Below are positions 47,042-56,643 of a stretch of 64,000 nt of DNA, in pieces. The number at the start of each line of letters is the position of its first letter. The stretch's first letter is position 1. The DNA is from Spisula solida (taxonomy: Eukaryota > Mollusca > Bivalvia > Venerida > Mactridae), in assembly GCA_947247005.1 (NCBI GenBank), contig OX365960.1, forward strand, positions 16,767,533-16,831,532, in the 5' to 3' direction. The position numbers and the translations under genes were made by a program. The notes under the pieces were generated by a model, which was not told the DNA's origin, did not search any database, and saw nothing but the letters and a program-made list of their open reading frames with translations.

Positions 47042-48977
47042 ATGATTATTTCGACAAACGTTACGAAATATGCTGCATTATGGTTTTGTATAGTGAATTG
47101 CAGTTTGACGGGCATTTTAGGTAAGATTTGATTATTCATTTATCATTTATAACAAAGTGTCAGTAACTGTTGTGTACTTTTATGTTTTACTATATATATA
47201 TACCTTGGCATAATTTAGTAAGTTTTAGAGTTCAATGCGCATGCGTTAAGTATGTTTTTCTCTTGAGCACTGATGTTACCAGACGGTCGGTCATCCGTCT
47301 ATTGGGTTATTCGGAAAAGTTATCCAATACTTTCGTCGGAAGGGTATCTTAGTACTGGTCAACTGGTAATTAATGCCAGGAAAATGCTTTTAAATAATCC
47401 ACATATCAAGGTAAATTCGTACTATAGTGCGCTCAGGATAATGTGAAAGGCGAGAAAATTTGGTATATTCCGCAAAGGTGGATTACCAATATGTGCACGA
47501 TTTATCAATGGTGTTTTGAGTATATTACTGACCTTATCTGTTTATTTAAGTGATTTGTAAAACCAATTTTGCCACAGTTGACCAAACCGATTCATGTTTG
47601 TAAATATCACATTATCATGGGCGTATTCGGCAAACTATATATGCATATTAACGAATATCAACTACGAACAAACATGGTTTGACACTGTATGTTTTATGCG
47701 ATGGATTGGTTAAATGTCAGTTCATTGGAAAATGTTTTACATATTACTATAATAAGGGTATAGTTTAGAGAATTTGACGTGATCCTGACCTTTACGCATG
47801 AAAACATTGCATGGTTCTTGTGTTGAATATATAAATTTCCGAGAGCAAACCGTGCAATATCAGTCCTTAAAATATGTGTTGGCATGACACCTCGAGTGTC
47901 TTCGTGATACTTTCCGCTTTTGAAAACATACAACCGGGGTTATAAATATAGAGAATATATCAGCTGTTAAATAATGCTTATAGAAGGTCGATAGTTGTGT
48001 CAAATTCTCCGGACTATACCTGCTTATAAACCTGTGTCTAAGACATGTATGCCGTTGCTACTGTTTTTGGTGGTAGTAAGACATCACATGAACCTTCATA
48101 GTTTTGCTACTTTTGGGTGAAGTAGACCCTTTTCAATAAGAATCGTCTGTACCTCGGATTTTGATTATATTTTGCATACATAAAGTATAAAGTTTTGGAT
48201 TTCTCAGACTTTCTGTTATTTGTGGTTTAGCGAGAAAATTCACTTAGTACGACATACAGTAAATATAAACCAATTGTTCATTGCATTTCTTTGTAAACAT
48301 CTATTCTATATATCATACCTCGTTATATTTTAGGTCAAATTGGTGGTCATATGGATCACGGACATGGTGTTGGACACGGAGTTGGACACGATGTGGTTGA
48401 CCGCCACATAGATGGACCGTTACAACACGGAAACAACCGAGCAGTTCCGGCAGTTCATACAACAAAAGTAGTTGGTGGTTACCCTGCGGGAGTTGGAGTT
48501 GGATTGGGAGTTGTTCCCGGTGTGGTTCCCGTAGTTCATCCACCTAAAGTAGTAGGTGGTCACCTGGGACACGGATTAGGACATGTCGGACACGGTGTCA
48601 AACCCGTAGTGGTCGATAGACACATAGACGGACCGTTTCAGCACGGAAACAACCGACCAGTTCATGCAGTTCATACAACAGGAATAGTGGGTGGTCCCCC
48701 TGCCAGAATTCACAAGACTGCTGTCATTGGACGTCCAATTGGCGGTCCCGGACGTCCAGGACGTCCAATTGGCGGTCCAAGACGTCCAATGGGTCGACGT
48801 TTAGGAAGACGATGCAGAGGTAGAGGAAGGGGACGGGGAGGCGCCGGTAGGGGCCAATGGCGAGGATGTAGACGGGGTCAAGCGTGGAGACGAAATGGAA
48901 GACGAGGTGCAAGACGTTTAAATAGACAAGGTCAACTTAGTGCTATATTGAATGCTGTTCGTGGTGAACTTCGTTGA
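47042..48977 (+). CDS. Gene C: secreted His/Gly repeat protein with Arg-rich C-terminus
   Basis: Two coding exons, 47042-47120 and 48334-48977, joined in phase 1 at a split Gly codon, encode 240 residues. Exon 1 is a signal peptide (MIISTNVTKYAALWFCIVNC, then SLTGILG) very close to those of D and E. The mature part opens GHMDHGHGVGHGVGHD. Motif unit 1 is at residues 48-76 (VDRHIDGPLQHGNNRAVPAV, then HTTKVVGGY). A remnant follows (VHPPKVVGGH, residues 94-103) that keeps only the end of a unit. After LGHGLGHVGHGV comes unit 2 at residues 120-147. From about residue 148 the protein is Pro/Gly/Arg-rich (RPIGGPGRPGRPIGG, RGRGRGRGGAGRGQ) and strongly basic, with two Cys, ending LSAILNAVRGELR. Probably an extracellular matrix protein whose basic domain could contact acidic polymers. 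The intron contains a copy of the 255-bp repeat. Confidence 0.87.
47768..48020 (+). repeat. 255-bp dispersed repeat, copy 2 (Gene C intron)
   Basis: Same family as 22690-22945 and 50709-50969. It runs from GAATTTGACGTGATCCTGAC to GTCAAATTCTCCGGACTATA, with a central CCTCGAGTGTCTTCGTGATA. Confidence 0.75.
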
Positions 48978-49984
48978 TGTTGGTGTTTGATGACCACTAA
49001 TGTCTCATTTAATTTATTCACTAGGGTAAAATCTGAATCTACATAAACATGTCTTTCTTTGCCGAAAAACGGAAATAAGTGACTCTTTATTGTGAAGAAC
49101 TTTGTCTGGTTGTTAAGGGGTACATCGTTTTATTACACCTCAAATCGACCACCCTCGTGACTCTTTGTAACAACATGTCATTGTGACTAGATCTAACTTA
49201 ACTTTGATGATAAACAATCGAAAATTTAACACTCTATATTTTAACTACCACCTCCTTACAATCATTTTACAAAACGAAAACAATAGAAATTGACAAATTT
49301 AGTGCGAGGATATCTTAATAGGTTGTATAATGAGTCTGATGAAATCCACTGCTTATGAACTTTATATATGTATATATACTGTGCAAATATTCCAACTACG
49401 CCCATTCTAATTTATTATTTTTCTGTTGATAGTTTTACAACCAATGGAAAGTTAGAAACCAATTAAAACGTTTAATGATGATCTCATAATAAGGTTTAAT
49501 GAACTTAAAAACCAGTTTTCCTTAATAAAACATTCACTGTAATAAACGAATATCGTAAATGGTATTTCAGAACAAAAATATAAAAAATAAGATAATGGGA
49601 CTTGGAGAATAATCTAGTTGGAATAGTTGCTCAGCATATAAATACAATGTCATTGGCTAATTGACTTACCTCAGGCTTTTATAAGCAAAAAGGTCACTTA
49701 CATTTGTATGTTTCTTATTTTCAATATTGTATCATAATTATTGCCAATGTTTGTATCATATTGTATGAGTTATTGTGCGGTTTGAATTGAAAGAAATGTG
49801 TATATAATTATGTCTGTATGAAGCGGTGCCAAAAATGTCATTAAAAATACAAATGAACGTAATATTGTTTGTTTGTGTTTGTTATCATATAAAAACAATG
49901 TAAATAAGGTTTTACTTGGCATGCATGGTGTCTATTTATTAACGTGACACTGCTATTTGAATAATCAGTCGACTTGGATATATT

Positions 49985-50220
49985 GCTGGCTTAGAATAAG
50001 AAGGTCGTAAGTACAAAATCAATGTTTAGAGAAAACAAGGAAAACTGTCTGAAAACTACTCTTTACTTTTGGAGAAATAAGCTTTTTCAACTTCAGTTTT
50101 GTCAACGTGACCACTTCCGATTTTCATGAAAATAGGCTCATAAGAAGCGTCTTGAGATGCATATTTCAAATATATATCAGTCTTATAACTACTTACGACC
50201 TTCTAAATCTAAGCTAGCGA
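49985..50220. mobile_element. GCTGGCTTAGAAT-type MITE, most complete copy
   Basis: The left end GCTGGCTTAGAATAAGAAGG, then TCGTAAGTA, pairs with TACTTACGACCTTCTAAATC, then TAAGCTAGC. The interior matches 40139-40372. It lies about 1 kb downstream of Gene C. Confidence 0.75.
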
Positions 50221-50361
50221 TATGCAACACTAATATACTTTCACAACACTAAACATTAACACCTGACTTATACCTTCTAAAAACCACCAGCCGAGGCTGG
50301 CTGACCGACGGTTATCAAATAAACATCTGGCGTTTCAACAGAAGCTAGACCTTCGACCTAA

Positions 50362-50362
<1 letters not shown>

Positions 50363-50391
<29 letters not shown>
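50363..50391 (+). repeat. GTAA microsatellite
   Basis: About seven perfect GTAA units followed by AGTCTTTATTTTACG. Confidence 0.85.
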
Positions 50392-50392
<1 letters not shown>

Positions 50393-50708
50393 GTCTTTAT
50401 TTTACGAGGCTTACATATTTACAATTATAATGCAATCTTCCATATGGGCCTCAAGTCAAGTCAAAAGTCACACGTGGAAGGCATTACAAACTCAATACTG
50501 CATGAGGTTAATATGTGTGTTTATATGTTGTCTGATTAGTAAGAACACACGTTGCCTGATGTCATACATAACATTCTTATACACATTAGAGAGCAATGAT
50601 GGTTGTACCACCAGCCCATATTGCCTGAAAAATACATGATCCATACATATATCCGTGCGTCTGTCTTTCTGTATGTCACAGTCATGATTATTTTACTGTT
50701 GTTATAGC

Positions 50709-50969
50709 ACAGAGATTTTGACATGATCCTGACCTTAATGCATGAATAAATTACAAGGTATTTGCGTTGAATATATCAATTTCCGCGAGCAAATCGTGCA
50801 ATATCGGTTCTTTAGACTTGTGTTGGTATTACTCCTCGAGCGTCTTCGTGATACTCCCTGCTTGTGAAAACATACAGCCGGGATTATAAAAATAGACAAT
50901 ATATCAGCTGTTAAAGTATGCTAATTGAAGGTCGAGAGTCGTGTCAAATTCTCTGGACTATACTAGCAA
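50709..50969 (+). repeat. 255-bp dispersed repeat, copy 3
   Basis: Full-length copy from TTTTGACATGATCCTGACC to GTCAAATTCTCTGGACTATA, intergenic, same orientation as the intronic copies at 22690 and 47768. Confidence 0.75.
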
Positions 50970-51147
50970 GGCCACATTCACCAAAGAGCGTTTCACCACG
51001 ATGAATGACCTGATGTACATTATTCAGCGTTGTTACATCCCCAGACCATTATAAAGACGCTATGAATTACGAGTCGAGACAACACTAAGTATGGTCCAAT
51101 TAGAATCACAAGAAAGCTTAATTAAACAAACAACATTGTGTAGATAA

Positions 51148-51350
51148 ATACTGTAGCGCACAGCCATTCCAAAGCCACACAGACACTATGGCATCGCCTA
51201 GCCGACCACGCAAGTGACAGACACAGAACGAACCAACCACATCCCCAAAAATGGATATTTCAAGCAAGCCTATATACTCATTCCGCAATCAATGACACAC
51301 TGTGGACTTTACATTATGCGCATAATTAACCATAAAGGGAGGTAATTATG
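51148..51350 (+). repeat. Dispersed GTAGCGCACAG repeat
   Basis: Starts ATACTGTAGCGCACAGCCAT, contains CAAAGCCACACAGACAC, CAAGCAAGCCTATATACTCA and GACACACTGTGGACTT, and ends at AAAGGGAGGTAATTATGAAT. The 61108-61310 copy is colinear to the same end. Confidence 0.7.
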
Positions 51351-51987
51351 AATGATAACTACACTGAAGTTACAGCCACCACAAGGCACTTAACACCTGC
51401 TGACTGATAAGTAAATAATGTAAATACTGTACATACTAGGCGTCAAATCATCAAAACCATACATGGCAGTTGTAGACGAACTCGGAAAATATCCAAAGTC
51501 AGTATTCTGCAAGGAATGACGTCTAAATATTTAGTGCAAAATACGAAACAATCATGTAACCTTATTGCATAACATATTATGGCTTAAACAGCAAAATAAT
51601 GCTAATTTGTCAAAACGACAATTGGTGTTGTAAATTTAATTCGTACATTGATACAATTAGATTCTCCAATCTAAAACAATTTGTAAAATGAATCACAACT
51701 ATCATACTATGTTTATAACCAGAATACGAGACCAATTCAACAGGATTGGGAAAATGGGGCCAACTTTTAAAAAATGCATCAATACAAGAGTTTCAAAACA
51801 TTATTTACTTTTGAGAAATATCTCGACTTTTAAAATCAGTAATGACTTTCTAAGAATAGTTATTTTATGGCATTCAACTTTCTAATGTAGTTGTCCTTTG
51901 TGACTTCAGACAGCTAAAACTATGTGTTTCGGCCGTTTTGCTGTTGTAACGTGGTTATTCAACTTGGTCATACTAATTGTTTAAAGT

Positions 51988-52515
51988 GGGTCATTCGGCT
52001 AGGGGCATTTAGCTTATTGGAGCTAGGTCATTTAGCTGTTGCACCCGGCCCGTTGAGGCTGGGTCATTCGGCTGGGGGCATTCAACTTATTGGAGCTAGG
52101 TTATTTAGCTGTTGCACTCGGCCCGTTGAAACTGGGTCATTCGGCTAGGGGCATTTAGCTTATTGGAGCTAGGTCATTTAGCTGTTGCACTTGGCCCGTT
52201 GAAACTGGGTCATTCGGCTGGGGGCATTCAGCTTATTGGAGCTAGGTCATTCAGCTGCTGCGCTCGGCCTGTTGAGGCTGGGTCATTCGGCTGGGGGCAT
52301 TCAACTTATTGGAGCTAGGTCATTTAGCTGCTGCGCTCGGCCTGTTGAGGCTGGGTCATTCGGCTGGGGGCATTCAGCTTATTGGAGCTAGGTCATTTAG
52401 CTGCTGCGCTCGGCCTGTTGAGGCTGGGTCATTCGGCTGGTGGCATTCAGTTTATTGGAGCTAGGTCATTCAACTGTTGCGCTCGGCTTGTTGAGGCTGG
52501 GTCATTCAGATAAGG
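51988..52515 (+). repeat. 73-bp minisatellite, seven units
   Basis: GGGTCATTCGGCT recurs at 51988, 52061, 52134, 52207, 52280, 52353 and 52426, exactly 73 bp apart, with a final partial unit at 52499. Each unit has AGCTTATTGGAGCTAGGTCA and a variable TGYTGCxCYCGGCCYGTTGA. The array is embedded in the dispersed GTCATTCAGCT family (51895-52890). The period is not a multiple of three and the open frame at 51924-52148 crosses it by chance. Confidence 0.9.
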
Positions 52516-52899
52516 AATTACACTTGTTAAAACTAAATAATCCTGCTGAGGCTTTCAGCTTTTTTATTGCTGAAACTTGGTCACTCAGCTGAAACCATGA
52601 CACTCAGCATTTAATATTGTTATTCTTTAATATTTTAGGACGTCAGACAGCTAAAATTAGGTCTTTCAGCCGTTTTATAGTTGAGACAAGGTCATTCAGC
52701 TTGGGAATTCAGCTTTTTGATTGCTGAAATTAGTTCATTCATCATTTGAACTGTTTATGCTTGTGCGGATCAATTACTTGTCGGTTGTGTGGTGTGAATT
52801 GGGCCTTGTATGTTTAAATGTAATATGTGATCGGCTGGTTGAGTTGAGAGTGCTGCCTTTCCTTTCAAACGTTTGGTACAAGATGATCAGCGCACTGCC

Positions 52900-54300
52900 T
52901 CGCCATTGAATTTGGGCGGTGCAACAACACTGACAAAGCTAATCGAATATGTCAAAACTGCAATAAAAATCATTTCCTCATGTCACCATAAATGTTACAA
53001 TTAAAGACAAAAATACACACCTTATATCAATGTTTACCAATCTAATAACGCAGGTTTTCTTGGGTAATCCAATGACCTGAAGCAGTAAAATATGTCAAAG
53101 GTTGGCTAAACGACAGAACCTCGAAAATGTGTAATTTTTATTCTTTTGATGAATTCAGAAAATAAGAATTTGTTACTTCTTGAAACTTTTATTCGATATA
53201 AGAAACACATGTTGATATTCTAAGTACTCTTCGTTCGATTTCCCAGGTTTCCACATGTATTCTGACACAAAATTCCCTGACTATTTCCTAATCCTAATTT
53301 GTCCCTGGCTACTGAGCATTTTCGCCTGACTTTAAGAGCGAACGAGCACCAAAGCATATTTTTGATTGGGGTAAAATGACAATACAAATTAAGAAAATGC
53401 AGCTATATTAGCTTTATAAATATGGATCTAAAAAGGTATAAGTTAACAATGTTTTTATAGGGCTGATGATTGACATAAAGTAATTTAGATTTGTCTCGGG
53501 CCAGCATAGCGAGCTATGACTAACTTTAAAATTCCCTGACTTTTCCCTGACATTGAAAAAACTATGTTTTTTTTCTGATTTCCCGGAACGTTGGCACCCT
53601 GGAGAACATTCCATTCTTTCACCGAATGTGGAATGGGAAATTAACGATGCACATCTAAAACTAAATCATATCTCGATTTCACGAACATTTTGTATAAACG
53701 CTTTAGGCATATAAGCAAGGGAAGTAACCGATGTGGAATGGAATGACTAAAATGTGCCTTTTGGTTTGCGCGCAAATGACAAAATGTGTTGTAAGTCATG
53801 TAACATTTAAAAATGTTACCATCTGACGTTATATAAGGCTATATAGTGAAACATAGAGAAATTATACACATATTTTAAAATATCATTTAAAAATACATAT
53901 ATCATGCATAGTCTAAAACAAACATTATCGTGTGATTCCGTATACTAGTATACAAATGTTTGTGCATGCCAAGTTTCATGTAATTATATGTCAAACTTTT
54001 TCGGTGAAAAGCAAATATCAGTTTTAGGGGGTCCCCAAAAGGTAAAAATGTCTTGAAAACTAGCCGAGCAAAACTGTTATATGTTTGCACAATCACTATC
54101 ATGGGTGTGTTCTTCATAAAAAGCAGGTGTTTGATACCTCTTGTACAGAACAATATAAGAGTTGGGAATCACCTTAAAAGCATATATTTTGAAACAATAT
54201 TCGCCAAAAATATACCCTGGAACATATTGGCCTCTGTGATGTTCTGTCTCTGGTTATACGACCCAGTGTGAGGTATAACTAGAGCTGTCGCCATTCGGCA
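52900..54300. other. Intergenic sequence, nothing recognised
   Basis: Short open frames only (for example 53414-53614 and 53902-54271, overlapping on opposite strands). No motif, signal peptide or splice context supports a gene. Confidence 0.45.
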
Positions 54301-54306
54301 GACTAA

Positions 54307-54554
54307 TATACCCCCGCCGGCAAAGGGCCATAATTATGCCAAAATTCATCGCAGCGCAAATTCCTTTCTTCATGCACATCTATATGTTGAGGTTGTTTAT
54401 CTGTGAAAGTTGGAGTGAAATCCTGCCAAAACTGTAGGAGGAGTTGCGTCCACAATAATGCGTCTACGGTAAGACAGACAGACGGACAGACGGACAGACG
54501 GACGGACCAGCTGAATCCAGTATACCCCCTTACAACTCGTTGTGCGGGGGTATA
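54307..54554. mobile_element. Short element with TATACCCCCGC ends and ACGG repeats
   Basis: TATACCCCCGCCGGCAAAGG at the left and TGTGCGGGGGTATA at the right are inverted repeats. An ACAGACGG run (54475-54507) lies near the right end. Similar build to 41068-41345. The minus-strand frame at 54303-54605 spans the whole element and is discounted. Confidence 0.6.
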
Positions 54555-55204
54555 AAATTGCAAAGTCTTATCCTCTCCCACGAGATTATACAGTAAAGAA
54601 ATCAATACATATAATTCTATTGAATTATGTGACTATTTATGTGTATATTATATTATATTATACTATTATATTATATTAAATGTATATTACGTACAATGAT
54701 GAGATGATAATACTGAATAAATATGTACGTACTATTCATCAACAAAAATACTTATCCATTGGTGACAGGTTTAGGAGCGGTGGGCTGTAAAACCAGTAAC
54801 AACTATTTGGATATTTGTGATTTTTTCGGCCACTCCGAACGGCCAGGCCACACGTAAGTATAAAGTGCTTCTTAGTACAAATATTAATAAGCATTTTTTC
54901 CAATATGTACTTGGTAGAATTCCGATCTACTTTATATCGATATCAAAAAGATAATAAACAATCAGACAGGGAATGCAGCACTCAACAAAAACAACCGAGC
55001 ACAGAAAACATAAACACAACACAGACCAATTGTCTTTTAGTTTTAGCACCTTTGTCAAATTCTCGGAAAACTTGTGACACACCAATCAGACTAAATCCTT
55101 TCTTACATCAATGTGCTTTAGGAGAGCCTTATTTTAGTCATCCTCCATTGGAATGTCAAGACTTAACGCTATCTGTGACACGTACAGCTAGGCCTGTTGT
55201 ACTG

Positions 55205-55490
55205 GTTCATTCAGCTTTTAATAGCTAAACTAGGTTATTCAACTATTATGGCTGAAACTAGGTTATTCAGCTTTTTTATAGCTGAAACTAGGTCATTCAG
55301 GTTTTTATAGCTGAAACTAAATCAGCTTTTTTATAGCTGAAACTATGTATTTCGACTTTTTGACAGCTGAGACCTGCACCTTCGACTTGACAGCTGTGGT
55401 GTTTTTATGTTTGTTTTATTCTTTGATGTATTTCGGGTGCTTAAGTTGAGTACTGCCTTCCCTGTCCCCTTTTGCTCTATCTTCCTCATC
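55205..55490 (+). repeat. Dispersed GTCATTCAGCT repeat, fourth locus
   Basis: Repeated AGCTGAAACTAGGTCATTCA units, then TGACAGCTGTGG, TTTGTTTTATTCTTTG and GAGTACTGCCTTCCCTGTCC. Same order as at 43000 and 52560. Confidence 0.65.
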
Positions 55491-55758
55491 CTAGACGTTC
55501 TTACAGCAACATTTGCTATGACGTCACAACTGTTTCGGGTCTGCTTTCACTTTAAGCTCGTCTTAATCATCGAAATAGTTTAGTATGTGCTCTAAAATCA
55601 CATACCTATTGGACACATAAAAGAGGTTTGTTACATTAGTTACGTTCTTATATATACACATGTATCCCCTTTATTATTGGTTAACGCGTTTCCAACACCG
55701 AATTGCATACACTTTGGTGTATCCGCCTATAAGTTTTTTATCCATTTAGATACATCCG

Positions 55759-56422
55759 TTACAGGGACTGCCTCCGTATGACATATTGGTGTATTGCAAA
55801 AATAAAATAAAATTGTCAAATATTCGCGTAATTTTGCTTTAGTTGCCTGTATACCCCAGAAACAACCACACTGACATCCACAATAACTTGAGAAACTTTG
55901 GCATTTTGTAGTTATTTAGTATTTTTACATCCAAAATTCTATAGGGTATTTATACCCTATAGAATTAACACTACTATTATTAAGTAGATTTCTACTTCTT
56001 GGCTCCCTGCTGCTGGTTTGCCAGCTGGTTTCTTTGCTGCTGGCTTCTTGGCAGCTGCAACCCCACGTTTGGCATTTACATCACCAGAGCGGGCACGTTT
56101 ACGTCGCTGTTCGCATTTGATGAAAATGGATCGAAAAACGAACCAAAAGTCTTACTGATGTTTATGCTGTAGTTTGTTGATGTTACAGTTCGATCATGCG
56201 TGAATTACATAATTCACAAAGCATGTTAGAAGGAAACTTAGCGCTTTTTTTTCAAGAAGAAAATACTCAGTAGGCGATATCGAGAGTAGTTAAACTTGCT
56301 TTTTTGCACCAAATCTTCATAAAGCAACCGTCAGTGGCTTTCTTTTATATCAATACTTGGTTATAGTTGGAAAATCACGATATACAAAAATTTAAGCCCA
56401 ATCTGCGAGGCAGCACCTTTAA
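55759..56422. mobile_element. Second copy of the TTAAAGGGACTGCCTC MITE, with an insertion
   Basis: The outer parts match 18770-19159 (GTATTGCAAAAATAAAATAA, TCTATAGGGTATTTATACCC, GGCGATATCGAGAGTxGTTAA, GAGGCAGCACCTTTAAA). The match is interrupted from about 55984 to 56265 by unrelated sequence that includes a pseudogene fragment. Confidence 0.7.
55992..56140 (-). pseudogene. Retrocopy-like fragment of a Lys/Ala-rich protein C-terminus
   Basis: On the minus strand a frame reads KCEQRRKRARSGDVNAKRG, then VAAAKKPAAKKPAGKPAAG. One extra base then shifts it; in the next frame the sequence ends AKK and a stop codon at 55992. The Lys/Ala/Pro tail is typical of some ribosomal proteins and linker histones, but I cannot name the parent gene. 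It sits inside a MITE, has no intron and lacks an N-terminus, so it looks like a truncated processed copy. Confidence 0.45.
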
Positions 56423-56470
56423 ATGAATGATTTAGGTCTTAGGACAGGAACGGTATAACTAAGATTTTTA

Positions 56471-56643
56471 GCCCGGCCTAGGGAATGGTGTAACGTTTTG
56501 CATGATTGACCGAACGTCATATGAAATCAATATGACATATCGGGGAAATCCCAACATTTATTGATTTGTGATTGCATTGTTTTACATACAACAAGCAAAT
56601 TACTAATGCACGTGTAATTTTTGTAATAGTAATAATATCAAAA
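56471..56643 (+). promoter_or_regulatory. Conserved upstream block of Gene D
   Basis: GCCCGGCCTAGGGAATGGTG, then TAACG, GCATGATTGACCGAACGTCA, then TATGAAATC (56500-56528), AATCCCAACATTTATTGATT and TTGCATTGTTTTACATACA. It aligns throughout with the blocks ahead of C and E. The TATA-like position reads CATTTATTGATT (56555-56566), the weakest of the three. Confidence 0.65.

Noticed and set aside
54303..54605. 100-codon minus-strand frame
   Set aside because: Spans a short inverted-repeat element with an ACGG run; the Ser/Val/Cys repeats in the translation come from that simple repeat.
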